From Diaporthe sp. PMI_573 (Eukaryota; Ascomycota; Sordariomycetes; Diaporthales; Diaporthaceae), in contig JAJTUP010000002.1 in the NCBI GenBank assembly GCA_021399435.1, forward strand, positions 2,480,001 through 2,544,000: a stretch of 64,000 nt of DNA, read 5' to 3'. Shown piece after piece: positions 24,617 to 39,682 of this stretch. Position numbers and translations under genes: made by a program. The notes below the pieces were generated by a model. That model was given only the letters and a program-made list of their open reading frames with translations, did not search any database and was not told the origin of the DNA. Positions within the stretch are counted from its first letter, which is position 1; each line of letters starts with the position of its first letter.

Positions 24617-25256
24617 CTTGCACCTCATCTGTAATATGCCCAGGCTATGAGGGGGAGCCTGTTGAAGAACCTCGTACAGTCTGCATTCTTTGGAAGATCG
24701 TCAAGGTAGGGTTTCCTTGTTGCGAGAAGCAAAGACCGAAGATTTCCCCCCGCTTGCCGACTTTGACCGAAGCCCTGGACGAAGGGCGAGACGACGGCTT
24801 AGAAGGATATCGTGGCCGATGGTAGACCCGGCTCGTGTGAGAGAGACGTGTTAGGAGGCTCAGTATTATCCGGTCATCTCCGGGCGCTGGTGTGGTGGGC
24901 GCAGCAGCTGGGGACCAAGCTCTCGGCAGAGGGTGGAAGCCAAAGCACAAATAGACCAAAGCCACGGCGAATAATGCCGCAAAGCACAAGGACGGGCGGG
25001 CAGAAGTTCAGGACAGCCTCGTCGAGGTTGAGGGCTGGGAAGGCAGCCGGGGGCCACGGACGTGGAATGAAGCGAGGGCGAGTCTCAGGGCGCGCGAGGC
25101 ACGGCAAGCTGCAGCACGGTGCAGGGCTCGTGGACGGCGGGCCCGGGCGGAACGGCCGGTGTACGCGTGTTTCCCTCGCTCCCGCCTCGGACAGCCTCGA
25201 GGCTGTGGGAAGGTGTCGTGCCGTGCCGTGCTGTGGGCGGGCGAGTGCGGAGTGAG

Positions 25257-25278
25257 TGCTCGTGCTCGTGCTCGTGCT
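25257..25278. repeat. 6-bp tandem repeat (CTCGTG)n
   Basis: Almost four perfect copies of a CTCGTG hexamer in non-coding DNA upstream of SLN1. Confidence 0.75.
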
Positions 25279-25600
25279 GGCGCTGGGCAAGGTGGGCCAC
25301 GAAGCGTATGGAAGGGCACGGCTATCTTGTGTTCGTCTGGTCCAAAGGTCCACGGGGCCACGGGGCCACGGTTGGACGGGATGTCGATCTCTGGACGTGT
25401 GGGGTCTGGACAGACGGCGGCCCGTCAGCGAGCCCAGCCCATTCCAAGGCTACCTGCAACACAATAAAGGGACCGGCTCACTCTTGGGGTGTCACGACCG
25501 GAGTGGCCTCTAAGAAGGCAGGTTAGGGTGATGTTGTCTGGTTGGTGCGAGTCGGCGTGTGTGTCGAGTCGAGGGCAAGAGGGCCAAGGGAAAGGGTGGT

Positions 25601-25643
25601 AGATTTGCAGATTTGCAGATTCGCAGATTCGCGGATTTGCAGA
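25601..25643. repeat. 8-bp tandem repeat (AGATTTGC)n
   Basis: Five copies of AGATTTGC with TTTG/TTCG variation, in non-coding DNA about 1 kb upstream of the SLN1 start. The variation between copies is C/T only. Confidence 0.8.
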
Positions 25644-27423
25644 TGAGATGAATGGACGGGAGACGGATGTAATTGCATCCCAGACTGCGCGGGTGAATTG
25701 GAATTGGATTTGATGGCTGCAGCTTTCTCCTAGAGCTGGGGTCGCCTGGCGAGGATGCCGGGCTGCGGGCCGGGGGGGCCCCAGTCTCTCGGGCTGGGGG
25801 TAGGGGACCGGGGAGCTGGGGGAGCTGGGCAAGGCTCAAGCTGGGGGAGGAGGAGTGGAGGAGCACTGGAGCACACGCGTGGTGGGCCGCGGGAGATCAG
25901 ACCCAGCATGAGAGAAAGCATCGAGGCTGCGGTGGGACGCCGGGCCCTCGCTGGATTCGACGCCCTCCAAGACTACCTGGGCACTATTCGAGTCCGACAG
26001 CCTTTCTTTGCTTCTGTGTCTTGCTTCTGTGTCTTGCTTCTGTGTCTTGCCTCGGTGGCTGTCTTTTTTTCTCTCCTTTTCCCTCCTGCCTCGTCAAGAG
26101 TCAACCCCCAGGTCCCCAAAAGGACAGATCGGGAATTGCTGAGGACGATCGGTCCAATGTTCCATTTCTCCCTCGCCGCAGGCCCTCACACGGTCTAGAC
26201 CGCGCCCGCCGTCCCACCCCAACCCATAACACGCTAACTACCATTGGGAATATCACCAAGACATCCAAGCTACTGTGTAGGCACCAGAAAAAGGATCCCG
26301 CCGCCAGGAACTCCCGCCCTCTTGTTCTGCCCCGGCCCTCAGCGGCCAAAGACAGATGGCGTCTCACAAGATTCCTCTCGGGTTTCAACCAGCACACCGC
26401 ATCACCGCACCCACGCACTCATGCACCCACGCACCTGCACCGCACCTGCACCGCACCGTGGCGAACAAAACAGATCCAGTCTCATACTCATACTCACCGC
26501 GCCTTCTGTGCTGCACAGCCGGTGCACACGCTATTCGGCCAAAGCACCTGCAGTGCCCGGAAAAAGGGAGGGGGGGGAGGATTTCTCAGAAGAGGAAAGG
26601 TCCTTCGCCCAAGCGAGATGGCGGCTTGCAATGCGCACCAGCGGCCGTTGACACAACACACATGAAAATTTCCCACAAACAAACAAACAGGGCTATTATT
26701 GTTGACCATGGACTCCCTCGGAAGGGGATCCTACGCCCCCTGTCGTTTGCTGCATGTATGCACCCGTCCAGCCAGGCCTGAACGTCTGATCATGCCTGCA
26801 CGTGAACAGGTTACGAGGTGAAACCCGTTACATTCACTCATGCTTCCCAGGGCGGCTTGTCTGCCGGCCAGTGCTGGGTTCACCCGAAAGAGACATTTGT
26901 GCAGGCACGCTTCTCAGCGAGGATAATTGTCAGGCCACCAAGGCAAAGATTGAACGTGGCGAACCCGACCCAGAACCACTTCTGGTAGAACAGAACAGAC
27001 GCGGAGTGTGCAACAAAAGGCAAGGTCTATAGCGTAGCTGAATGTGTATCGTCACTTAAGGCTAACGTGCAAAGGGACGTCGACGGAATTCGTGTGTGTT
27101 GGTGTTTGTATTTATATATACAAAGAAATGTGTATTCAAAAAAGAGATATTCGTGTTTCGTAATAATCATTAAGCCGCACCTAAGGCCTCTCTGAGCACT
27201 TCAAGCCCCGGTTTCAAACGGCAATCCCATCCGGTTCCTATGATGCTCCCATTCCCATTCCCGTTCCCATATAAACCCCGTCCTACCCAAAAAAAGACAA
27301 CGAGTGTGCCTTGAACCTCGACAGCGTCATACCGTCTGCCTGCCTGTTGTGTTCATCATGAATTTCCTCGGGTTCTGTTCTTGTCCCCTCTCCCCAGTAC
27401 GTAGACGGTCAGAAAGTCCCATC

Positions 27424-30099
27424 TCAGTTGCCACTAAAAACGAGCGGCACGAGCAAAGAGCTGCTGGACTCGATGGTCTTGTACGTCTCAGCGCTGTTCT
27501 GCCTCGTCCCGGCGCCGAGGAGCTCCCGGATGCGAAGGTGCGTCTTGCTCCCGTTGTCTGGCGGGCCGGTGGGGGGCTGCTCCTGCATGGTCCCACCGCT
27601 GTTCGTCCGCACCAGCGCTGGGTGCTGTTCCAGTCGCGGGCCTTCGTCAATCTTGTTCATGGCGTTGGCGGCGTTCAGCTTTCCCAGCTTGCGCAGCACC
27701 GCGTCGCGCGCCTTCTGCAGCGCGCTGGCCCGCGCCTCGGCGTCCTCGGCGAACCGGAGCTGCCTCTCCTCCTGCTCCAGGTTCCGCTGGACCGCCGACA
27801 GCCCGTCGTTGACGTTGTGACCCTGCCCGTTGGCGTGCATCTGCGGTGCGCTGATCGAGTTGCTGCTGTCGCCGCTTCCCCGCGAGCCCGGCGGCATCGG
27901 GATCGACGTCGTCGACGCCTGCGGGTTGTACACCGCTGGCTGCAACAGGACGGGGAGCTGTTCCGCCGGCATCGGCGCCGAGATGTTGAGCGGGACCGGC
28001 GGCAAGGGGTGCGACGGCGCCCTCACCAGTCGAATCTGGCTCTGGCTGGCATTGCTTGACTTGAGAGTCGTCTGACTCATGCTGGCGTTGCTCGACTTCA
28101 GAGTCGTCTGGCTCTGGCTCGCATTGCTCGACTTCAGAGTCAGCGTGTCGTCGTCGGAGCCAAGCACCTCCGGCAGCTGGATCTCGTAGGTGTTCGGATC
28201 CATAATCTGGCAGGACGAGTACGGTCCCGGATCCGACGACTGGCGCGCGCGGCGGAGTACGTTCCTGTTCTTGCTCGAGTGTGATGACGAGCCGGAGCGC
28301 TTGTGGTGGAGGAAGCTGGCGAGCGAGTGCTTCTCCTTGAGATCCTCGTTTGAGCGAGGAGGGTAGTAGCTATTATTGTCGTCGTCCTCCGACTGCTCGC
28401 CTTCCTCACGCTTGGGATGCCAGGGCTTGCGGATTCTCCTGCGCACGCGCTTCTTACGCAGCTTGCCGCTGAACGACTCCTCGCCTTCTAGGGTGTTCAG
28501 GCTGGCCTGGCTCGTGGCAGCCGTGACAGGGCGGTGGGGCTCGTCGCTGGCCGTCAGTGTTCTCTGAAGGCTGAGCTCCTCGCTGAGGTCCTCATCCAGC
28601 TCGACAATGATCTCTTCCTTGTTGTCAAAGTAACTGACTTCCGCCTTGGAAGGGTTGCGGCTGAGACCCACATACATTTCCATCTCGTCGTCGATCTCCT
28701 CAAGCAGATCCCTGCCCACGGCTTCCACAGCAGCGCTGGGATGACGGACAGCAACATCGTCATCCTGAGCAACACTACCTTTCGGCGTCCTCGGGGTCCT
28801 TGGACTCCGTGGGGTAGCGGGAGTCATGGGACCCACCGTCCTGACGCTCTCGACAGGGCTAGGGGGAGGCATGTTGTCATTGCCTTCCATTCCGACCGAG
28901 TATCTCGACCAGGTGTCGCTTCGCGCCCTACCGTACTTCTCAGCGGGCGCCATCAAAGGCGCAAGGGCCTCATCCCAGTTGCCGCCATTGAGGAGCACCA
29001 CGTTCTCAAAGTCAAACTCCTTGACCGTCGCCTTGTGGCCTTCGACAAGCCTCCTCAATTGCGACTCACTCATGGACGCGTTTCTGACCTGCATGTGTTT
29101 CAGGCGAGTGAAGCGCATGGGCTGCCTGACACCGGGAGTAGCGGGCAAGGGGCTCATGGGGCTCGTGACCTCGTTGAAGAGCTTCTTGCACTCTCTTGGC
29201 GGGTCAAAGAGCGCATCTTCCGCCAGGGCCAGGGGACATGGCCCCTTTCCGCCGGTCCAGGTGAAGGACAGCTTCTCAACACAGTCGGAGAAGTTGCGCA
29301 GGTAGTCGTCGATGATCTTCAGCTGGTCAAGGCCCGGGCCGCTGGGGCCATAGAAATCCCATGCCTCTACCGAGACATGGAGCCTTTTGATTTGGCGCCA
29401 CCGCTTGGCCCCGCGTGGGGAGCAGCCGAAGCCGGGACCGCCTTCAGATTTGAGGTACAGAAATGCAGCCGGATGTACGCCGGACAAGGAGAGCTTTGTT
29501 AATTTTGTCAGTTGCGGTGTGCGCTCGATGGCTATCCTCAGGCTGATGAGTGCGTAGTCGACGATGTCTCTCCTGTACCGCTCCTCGGGAACCTGCCCAG
29601 GTGTCTTGATAGTCAGGTGTCTCATATTTGGGAGGTTCTTCATCGCATGGATGAAACTGGGGACATTCGTCGAAGCATGGAAAAGAGGCGGGTATTGCTG
29701 GGTAAGAATGTCGCCCAATTCCGAGTTTCCATACTTTGGCCTCGTGAGCGTGCTGGTCATAGAAGTGTGCGGTGTGTACAGATACGAGATCTCGGATCCC
29801 GTTTGTGGGTGGATGAGCGGCGGAAGGAATGTGGTCTCCGAGTGTGGGAGGTAAAAAATAAGGTGCTCGATATGATGTCCTATCCTCCCCAGGGCCTGTA
29901 TCCGGGACTGTTTGGTGAAGCTGTTGGGCGTGAAGCTGAGATGCACACGCTGGAAGAGCCGGCGCGTGACCAGGTTACAGCAGGCCGAATTGGCCAGCCG
30001 GACTGAACAAATATCTGACTTGCTCAGGTGCGCGAACAATCGCTCACGGACCGACTCAGACGCCCAGATGCTGTAGAAAGGGTGGTTTTCAGAAGCCAT
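27424..30099 (-). CDS. F-box protein with LRR-like region and disordered tail, 891 aa
   Basis: A single exon of 892 codons. The start is ATG at 30099 (MASENHPFYSIW); the frame extends 8 codons further upstream only to a TTG. Residues about 10-55 look like an F-box (SVRERLFAHLSKSDICSVRLA), which in SCF ubiquitin ligases binds Skp1. The next 350 residues contain Leu-rich strand/helix repeats such as NLPNMRHLTIKTPG, LTKLTKLSLSGVHP and RFTRLKHMQVRNASMS, a likely substrate-binding surface. The C-terminal half is disordered: a Pro/Thr stretch (PATPRSPRTPRTPKG), an acidic segment, a strongly basic patch (KLRKKRVRRRIRKPWHPKR) that may be a nuclear signal, three exact-length 12-residue repeats, and a predicted coiled coil rich in Glu, Arg and Ala near 780-840. 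Substrate unknown. The F-box call rests on pattern only and is moderately sure; the gene itself is certain. Confidence 0.82.
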   Translation of the reverse strand: MASENHPFYSIWASESVRERLFAHLSKSDICSVRLANSACCNLVTRRLFQRVHLSFTPNSFTKQSRIQALGRIGHHIEHLIFYLPHSETTFLPPLIHPQTGSEISYLYTPHTSMTSTLTRPKYGNSELGDILTQQYPPLFHASTNVPSFIHAMKNLPNMRHLTIKTPGQVPEERYRRDIVDYALISLRIAIERTPQLTKLTKLSLSGVHPAAFLYLKSEGGPGFGCSPRGAKRWRQIKRLHVSVEAWDFYGPSGPGLDQLKIIDDYLRNFSDCVEKLSFTWTGGKGPCPLALAEDALFDPPRECKKLFNEVTSPMSPLPATPGVRQPMRFTRLKHMQVRNASMSESQLRRLVEGHKATVKEFDFENVVLLNGGNWDEALAPLMAPAEKYGRARSDTWSRYSVGMEGNDNMPPPSPVESVRTVGPMTPATPRSPRTPRTPKGSVAQDDDVAVRHPSAAVEAVGRDLLEEIDDEMEMYVGLSRNPSKAEVSYFDNKEEIIVELDEDLSEELSLQRTLTASDEPHRPVTAATSQASLNTLEGEESFSGKLRKKRVRRRIRKPWHPKREEGEQSEDDDNNSYYPPRSNEDLKEKHSLASFLHHKRSGSSSHSSKNRNVLRRARQSSDPGPYSSCQIMDPNTYEIQLPEVLGSDDDTLTLKSSNASQSQTTLKSSNASMSQTTLKSSNASQSQIRLVRAPSHPLPPVPLNISAPMPAEQLPVLLQPAVYNPQASTTSIPMPPGSRGSGDSSNSISAPQMHANGQGHNVNDGLSAVQRNLEQEERQLRFAEDAEARASALQKARDAVLRKLGKLNAANAMNKIDEGPRLEQHPALVRTNSGGTMQEQPPTGPPDNGSKTHLRIRELLGAGTRQNSAETYKTIESSSSLLVPLVFSGN
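28033..28140 (-). repeat. Three in-frame 36-bp repeats inside the F-box gene
   Basis: Units at 28140-28105, 28104-28069 and 28068-28033 each encode TLKSSNASxSQT/I, with x being Gln, Met, Gln. Most DNA differences are synonymous or single substitutions, so the duplication is fairly recent or under constraint. The units are Ser-rich and could be phosphorylated. Confidence 0.9.
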
Positions 30100-33000
30100 T
30101 GTGTTTGCATCTCTCTCCCCCAATTCCTAATTGTGTTGTTGTGCGCGCTTCCTCCTAGAGTCTTTGGGGGTGTCGGGTGTCGGGTGTCGGTGGGCTGGTG
30201 TAAGTCGTATGGATATGTTCGCCGGTGGTGTTCAATGTGTTTGATTCGTCCCAGCCAGCTTCCAAGAGCAAGAATCGAATTGCGATTAAGATATTTCAAC
30301 TAGTATGGAGACATTGGCGGGCAACTAAGCCAGCCATGGGTAGGGGAAAAAATTACACAAGAATCAGGAGACAAACAATGGTCTCGGTCCGCGAACAGGA
30401 AGTGGGATTCGTTCGTCGTCCCACTGAAGCTGATCGCTTCCCGTGGGCGCGAACGGTTCGCAGCAGTCCGCACTAGTAGTAGGTCGACCCTTCGTTCTTA
30501 AGGTTCGTGATATTGAGATTGTGAGGTTGTGTACTGGTTCGATGGCAAACAGGTGTTGAGCGTGGGATGGACTTTGGTGATCTCGATGGAGAGTTCGTGA
30601 GAGAGCAGTAGTGTGTGGACTAGTGACCTTTGTTGATGGACGAGGCGACCTGGCGGTGAGCGTGCACAAAGGGTTCAAGAGGCAATTCAAGATGGACGAC
30701 GGATTAAGGTTGATTCCAAGTGAGAGCAATTGGGTCATCAAGGTGGGTGATAGGGTGGATGGTCTATAATACCCACTTGGGCATCCAAAATGGCTCAACC
30801 CAGGCGGATTGGATTGTTTGCCCCCTCATCTGTGCTGTACTGTACATAGGACTATGGTGTAGACTGATTGTTGATCCGATTCCCACAGTCCCCCTCGCCG
30901 GTGTCCTCGAATTCCCATGTATCGCGCGCTGCAAGTACCTTTGACCCCTGCTTGGGTTACCCTCGTCGAGGGGTAGGCCGTCGGTGTCGCTCTTCACTCG
31001 AGGAGGCTGGAAACGAGTGGATGGCGGTGACTGAATGACTCACCTCGGCTTGCAGCAACGCCCTGCAGTAGCACCACTGGTAGCAGTGGGAGCCATGCAT
31101 GACGACCCGCTTTCCCGCATCGAGAAGTTTTCCTATTGTTCCTTTGAGAGGCAGCTCAACCAGTTCTGGCGGCATCAGAGACAAATCAGGTACCTTGTAG
31201 GCAGGACAGGGCATGCTGCATGAGGGTGGCGGCTGTCCCGTCAATCGAGGACGAGAGAGGACGAGAGAGAGAAGGAAGATGGGCCCCCTCGCGTGCGCGA
31301 GGATGGAGGTTGGCCGCGCCGCATCTCCTCACTGGCCCGAGCTCGGCCACTTGCAGCGAAGCACTTGTCAGGCCTATCAAGTCCGGTCGTCGGGTAATAT
31401 GCCGGTCTCATCGGAATGCGGTCTGGGCCAGTCAAACGAGGTGGTGTCGTGGGGCCATGCTGCGAGCCCAGGGAGAGAAGCTCTTGGACGACGCCATCAA
31501 CTCGGAAAGGTGTGGCTGGGCCAAGGTTCTCGAAGGAGGAGGGAGAAGCCGGACGGGCCCGGTAGGCCAATCAAGCTGGGCCATCGCGAAACTCGCGCGG
31601 ATTTGACGCGCAGACGCGGTTTAAGGCTGGATGGCATCCAGGTATAAAGAAACAAGCGCTCCCGCTGCCGGCACACAGGCTGCGTTTCGTTTCGTTTCGC
31701 TGAGCACGGCCTGGTGCTTGGTAGGGTTGGACGATCAGATCTGCAACAAGGACAATGACAGCAGGCAGCCAGGCTGTCGGGCAGGCGACTTTGACTTCAT
31801 GTCGTGGCGGCATTGAAAAATGCCAGTGCCAACACCCTGGTCGTCGAGTAATTGCATGACGTTGAAGAGTCGGGGAGCATCAGTGGCCTGTCATCCGACA
31901 ACATCAATGACCTGTTATCCGAGAACAAGGCTGCATGCAGCCCAGTACTGCGTAGGAGGTGGGAGACCAGAGGACGGATGGACGGAGAGCCTGGGGAGGA
32001 GAGGACCAGAGTCACCAGAGGACCCAACCAGTCTCAACCAGTCAGTCAATCCAATTGGATGGGGAAGGTTCAGAAGATCAGAACGGACCCAGCCAACCAA
32101 ACCGCCAGAGTGGCAAAGGCGCGCAGGACACAGAGGACCCTCCAGGACCCTCAGGACCCCCCATCCAGTCTTGCCAGCGGCAGCAAGCCACCTACCCCTC
32201 CCCCAACGCTGCCACGACATTACCCAGTACTATACATCCAACCCATCAGTCTGCCTGTCTGCTCAGCCATCCACATGCCTAGGAAGGCAATCCTCACCCG
32301 AGCAATACCCTCGCCTCAGCCTGCCACGCTTCTTGTTTCCCCACGCGCCTATCACCCTCCCGCCCTTTGCATCGCGATACGATCACCAGAAGCCCATCTT
32401 TGGGAAGTTCCCCGGGGGATCGCCAGTGAACCCTGATGACAGCACCCTCTGAGTCTCTGACCCTCGGGCTGGCTCCGTCGTTTCTTTTCCGTCCTGTTAT
32501 CCCTCCTGCGGCGCTAGACAGTGCACCGAGTACTGCAGAATGGGTACTGCCACCACCCATCCCTGGCATCCTGTCTCTTGTGCCTGGCCCTTACCCTGTA
32601 CTTCCCCACATCTACTGCGAGGTGATACCGCACTACCCCTGCCGGCGTCCTGTACCATCTGATGTTCCTCTGCCGTCTCTCTTGCGGTCTGGTTCTCTCC
32701 CAAGCCCTGATCCTATTCGACAGCCCAGGGTCCCACAGGAATTGAGGTTTTGTTTCGAAGCGGGCCATCTTGTGGGAAACAGGATCAGACAGATCGAAAA
32801 GCAAACTCTCGGACGCCGAATCTTGGTGGGAGCACGCTGATTGCTCACCCTATGCTTGTGCACTCTGCACTGTTTAAGTCAGCATCATCACGATATCCAA
32901 CAGGACGCCCTACATAGTACACTACGCAGGAGACCCTCCTCGACCAGAGGCCATGCTCCTGCCCAACCACGGCTGCCAGGCACGGTCGAGAAACTCTGGG

Positions 33001-36000
33001 CCATGAGCTCGCTGGCCCCACTGCCCAGCCGTTGAGGCAGCGTGGCTATTCATGCATGGATACTAGTGTAGCGGTTTGGCGTATTGCTCCTAGGCCCCCT
33101 TAGTGTTTGTCCCTGCTTTTCCCTTTTGGGACGCAGGCGCAGGAACCCTTTCGCGACTGTCACCCTCCGACAGCTCGACATGGTTCTCTGTTGTCCGTGG
33201 CGCAGTGCTCTGCTGCGGCCTGTCCTTCGAGCTGTCCCGTCAGTGCTCATCAGCGCCCGATCAATTGCTCGAGGCCGTTGGTAGGGACACTCGTCAGACG
33301 GTAGAAAAGACAACACAACAACGGACACAGCTCCTCCCGGTCACGTGCCAGCACGAGCAAGTTGTGAAACCATCCCGGTGCTGCCCAACGTGTCGGTCCC
33401 CAAAGCAATTGGACAACCTGGGCCAGACGATAACCAATTGACCCTCCCAAGTCATCATCAATTGAACAACCCCGGGACTCCATTCGATCGGCTCGGCGCC
33501 TGTCCAGCAACTGGGGTGGACCGACGCGAGGTAGATCGCCAGCCAAAACCCCGCGAGCGAGCGAGCGAGCCTCTCGCCCGCGGACAGGCACAAACACTAA
33601 CCATCCTCCTGCCTCCAGGCCTATGCCTCTTTCTCCCAGAGTCTCCATTTTCACCTGGCATGACAGTGGGACCGACCTGTCAGAAAACAGTAAAGAGCCA
33701 ATTGCTCTCTTGATCTCCTACCGTTGTAGTGTACTTCCATCCTGATCCACGGCCTTCCAGAGCAGGAGAGCCCCCGGCTGCAGCGGAGAGGGACCTCGGC
33801 CAATTTTCCCTATGCCCCCTGACGGATGCATCATGAAATCTACACCGCCAGAAGCGCCGCGAGTCCGACCCCTCCCCCTCCCCCGGCCCCCCGGTCTCCA
33901 AGGCGAGGATCGGACGGGGCGCCGACCTCGACAATCTGACAATCTGGCAATTTACTGTAATCAATCAGTTCTTGTCCGCCGAGGCTGCGAGTGCCAGCAG
34001 TACAGCGGGAGGCAGCAGCAACTCCTGCGTGGCAATCTCCCCAATCTAACACTACTGAACCCGAGATGTGAGGGTGGGTCTCCTTCTCCATCGCCAGCGG
34101 AGGGGCGGCAGTCGGGTCGTCTGTCAAGCTGTTTGACAAGCTGTCAAGCAAGCACCAAACTGTTGGCACGAGGGAAAGATTGGCCTCTGCCAACAAATAG
34201 GCCTCCACGTCGCCTACTGACCCAGCAGCTTGCGCCGAGGTGGTGGGAACAGCTCTTCCTTGGGACTGATTATCATCCTACGAGAGTGAGGGGAGTCGGT
34301 CTGTTGGACGGCCGGCGGCATTGGTCTGGCGGTAGTGCGGGCATCATCACGAGTGCGACGGTGCCGAGCAACTCAGGCTCGCCAGTGTCCACGTCGCTTA
34401 TCGAGTGTTCCCCAGCAACAGCGGAAGCAGGAGTGCCCAGTGTGGATCCAGGGAGGTATCATGGCATGACACTATCGTCAACTCGAACAAGTGCGGCGAG
34501 GGGTGGGAGATGGGGGGATCGGGCGGGCGGAGGGGGAAAGAGGAAAAGGCAAGTCAGGTAGGCATTCGGTCAGTCAGGCAGGCAGAAAGACGGACAGACA
34601 GACATGCAAAGCTGGCATAGACAGGAAGAGGGAGAGGAGAGTCAGGAGAGTAGGACCTCCAGACTGGGGTCAGGCTTCGATCTGTGCCTGTGCCCGAGTC
34701 GAAGAAGCTTCCACGTCGATCCCGCCCCGTATAACGGGCATGTACACACTACACACTGCATAGGCAACATGCATAGGCCCCATCACGTGGTGGGTATCGG
34801 TGCGAGGGAAGACACTCCTTGCGCCGGGGGGAGCTCCGCAATTATCGCGAGATGCTACTGTGGTATATTCTGAGGCGATCGAGGGGGGTTGGCAAGATGG
34901 GCCCCCCCCCACGAATGACAAGTATCCCGTCCATCAGTATACAGTAGGAACAACATCCCACGAACTTTCCCGTCCTCCGAACGTACCACCCCTCCGGATA
35001 CGGCTCAGGGTTGGTTGGGCTCCAGCCAGATGGCTCCAGCCCAGAGGGGCGGCACCACCTGCTCCTCTGTACACTACACTAGTATCGTGAGACAACACAC
35101 AGGGATGAGAGGGGCTGACAATGGGGATTCTGCCGTCCTGCCCGCACTGCCGTGCTATCCTAGCCTCCCTCATCTCGAGTGTGCGCGCCTCGCCTGTGTC
35201 CACGTCTACCCGCATCAAAAAATAGCTACCAGTAAGAAGGGCCGCTGGCGCCCCTCCGTATCGCGAGATCGAGGAGACAGGTGGAGGGGGGAAACGGGGG
35301 GAAGGAGAGATGGAAGGTTCCCACACAGATGGGGCACTGGAGACTTGTTCCGAGGTTGTTCCTTCACTTGATGATCTCCCCTCTCGTTGTCTGATATCCC
35401 TCATCTCATCCTCTCAGAAGAGGTATCCACGTCCCTTTGCGTCGGGTGCTGGGTGGGTGAGTGGGTGGTCGCGCGTGCGGCGGGTATGCACAAAGACCCG
35501 AGGCCGATATTGACAAACACGATGATGCTGCACTTGCTACTTATGACGATGCGAGCTACTAATTGATGCACGGGGAAAACGTGGCCCAGCATGACAAATG
35601 GGTGTGACTGTGAGTGACACCACGAGCGTCTCTTAGGGAGTCATCCTGCTCAAGTCTTGGCACGCCTTCTTCTCGGGGAGTCATTCGATCCAAAGCTGTG
35701 GTGAGAGTGGTGTCTCCAGGCGATTTTCAGTATCTCGCCAGTCCCCCAGCATTGTCGGATTATCCTTGCGCTCTTCGTTCAGAGCGGCTCTGCCACATCG
35801 CCCTTCCACACTAAAGTGTAACAACAATAGGCTACCGTCATCCGTCCAGGCACGATGAAAGTTTAGACCGGTTATGCGGGCAGCCTTCTTTGATGGCTGT
35901 GGCAGCAGCCGACAGAATGCTGGTCCTAGCCAGGCAAGGAAGCCAGCCATTACAATTGCAGTAGATAGATATACATATGATACAAAATGGCACATGCAGC

Positions 36001-36587
36001 CCCCCAGGCCTGCATGATGCCAAAAAGACTTGCCACCAGCCTTCGGCCACCTGATAGCCGGTGCCGCACTCATGCATAAAGGCTGCCACACTGCACGGCC
36101 GGGACGGTCTCGTGCCCGCAACGGCGGGAGACGACGCGTCTTCGAATGGGCACACGCGTCCCGCGTCCGTGTCAGCCCGTGTCAGACCCGGCTCCGTAAG
36201 CGTGCCCGCCGGCGCGACGCTTGTCCCGTAAGCTTGGAGGCAAATTTCTTGGCCTCGCCCCCTGTAGATGATTTCCTCCAGCTCGAGGCTTCCCCAACGC
36301 CAACGCTCTTCCAATCGATCTCACAAGTGTGCCTCCAAACCTAAACCAAAAACCAAAGTTGGCTCAGACTAGCCGCTGCCATGACAAACGTTGTCATGTC
36401 TGAATTCATGCTCAACGTAGAATTGTCGGCTTGCCGCTTTGGGTGTCCTCAGTCACACGAGGCGCGACAGATAATGCAGGTGCGCCTCCTACAGTGCTAT
36501 GCCAATGTTGGCTAGGACTTTTGAGGTGTTGAAACAGGCTGGACTCAACCTTGCCATCCTGTCCAAAGGACACACGAGACAGCGCTT
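30100..36587. other. 6.5 kb gene-free region between SNF1 and the F-box gene
   Basis: It lies 5' of the F-box gene and 3' of SNF1. Several plus-strand frames of 190-250 codons exist (for example 31820-32452 and 33812-34561) but they overlap each other in other frames, are Pro/Arg/Ser-rich in the manner of random GC-rich DNA and contain no motif. A GGGTGTC triplet repeat lies at about 30170-30190, directly upstream of the F-box start. No tRNA or transposon signature found. Confidence 0.55.
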
Positions 36588-39092
<2,505 letters not shown>

Positions 39093-39632
39093 TTCTTTTG
39101 TGGCCTCTCTGGCAAGGAACAGCAGCAACAGTAACCGCAACAGACAGTACTGTGGTACTGTTAACAAGTGGCAGCGCCGCACGCACGGCAACTCGAGTCG
39201 TAAATTGTGGTGCCAGTTTCCTGTTGGCTGTGGCCAAGTTTGAGTGGAAGGGGGGGGGCAATGGGGAATGGGTGTGGGATCGCTGACAAGGGTGTCGGAT
39301 GTCCTAGACGAGGCCCACCTAATAAGCTGCTGTACAGAAGCAGGGACGGAAGGCCTTCACGGGAGGGCCGGGGGCTGGAGGCTGGAGGCTGGTCCTGTTT
39401 GTCCTGCTTGACTCTCTGCCTCCGTCCGGATAGTCCTGGCGGCAGTGGGTGTGGCAGAGCCAATACCGATTGCTCAGTCGAAAGATAGGTTGACTGCTTG
39501 TTTGCTTGCTTGCTTTGCTTGTGCTGTTGAGCGTTGAGTTGATTGATGTCACACGCCTATGCTATGTGGTCAGAGAACAAGCACCTAGGCCACAGTCTTA
39601 CCGTAGACCATACTAGAGTCTACAGTACACGT

Positions 39633-39645
39633 CTAGGTAGGTAGG
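39633..39645. promoter_or_regulatory. CTAGGTAGGTAGG motif upstream of SNF1
   Basis: Lies about 545 bp upstream of the SNF1 start codon. It shares the CTAGGTA core with the palindromes at 12755-12768 and 44059-44068. A role in transcription is inference only. Confidence 0.3.
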
Positions 39646-39649
39646 ATAG

Positions 39650-39682
39650 CGGGCGGGCAGGCGGGCGGGCGGGCGGGCGGGC
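39650..39682. repeat. 4-bp tandem repeat (GGGC)n
   Basis: About eight copies of GGGC with one GGCA interruption, in the SNF1 upstream region. Similar GGCA/GGGC tracts recur at 52089-52128. Confidence 0.8.

Larger units (their letters stand above)
24617..27423. other. Gene-free 2.8 kb upstream of SLN1
   Basis: The leader and promoter of SLN1 lie at the left; the 3' flank of the F-box gene lies at the right. Two short tandem repeats sit here (25257-25278 and 25601-25643). An AT-rich stretch at about 27100-27180 sits 250-320 bp past the F-box stop codon and is a plausible 3' processing region. No reading frame looks coding. Confidence 0.6.

Noticed and set aside
31820..32452. Two overlapping plus-strand frames of 210 and 194 codons
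   Set aside because: They overlap in different frames and are Pro/Ser/Arg-rich, as expected from pyrimidine-rich intergenic DNA. No motif.
33812..34561. 249-codon plus-strand frame
   Set aside because: The longest frame in the 6.5 kb gap, but low complexity, without domains and with no plausible start context or splice structure.
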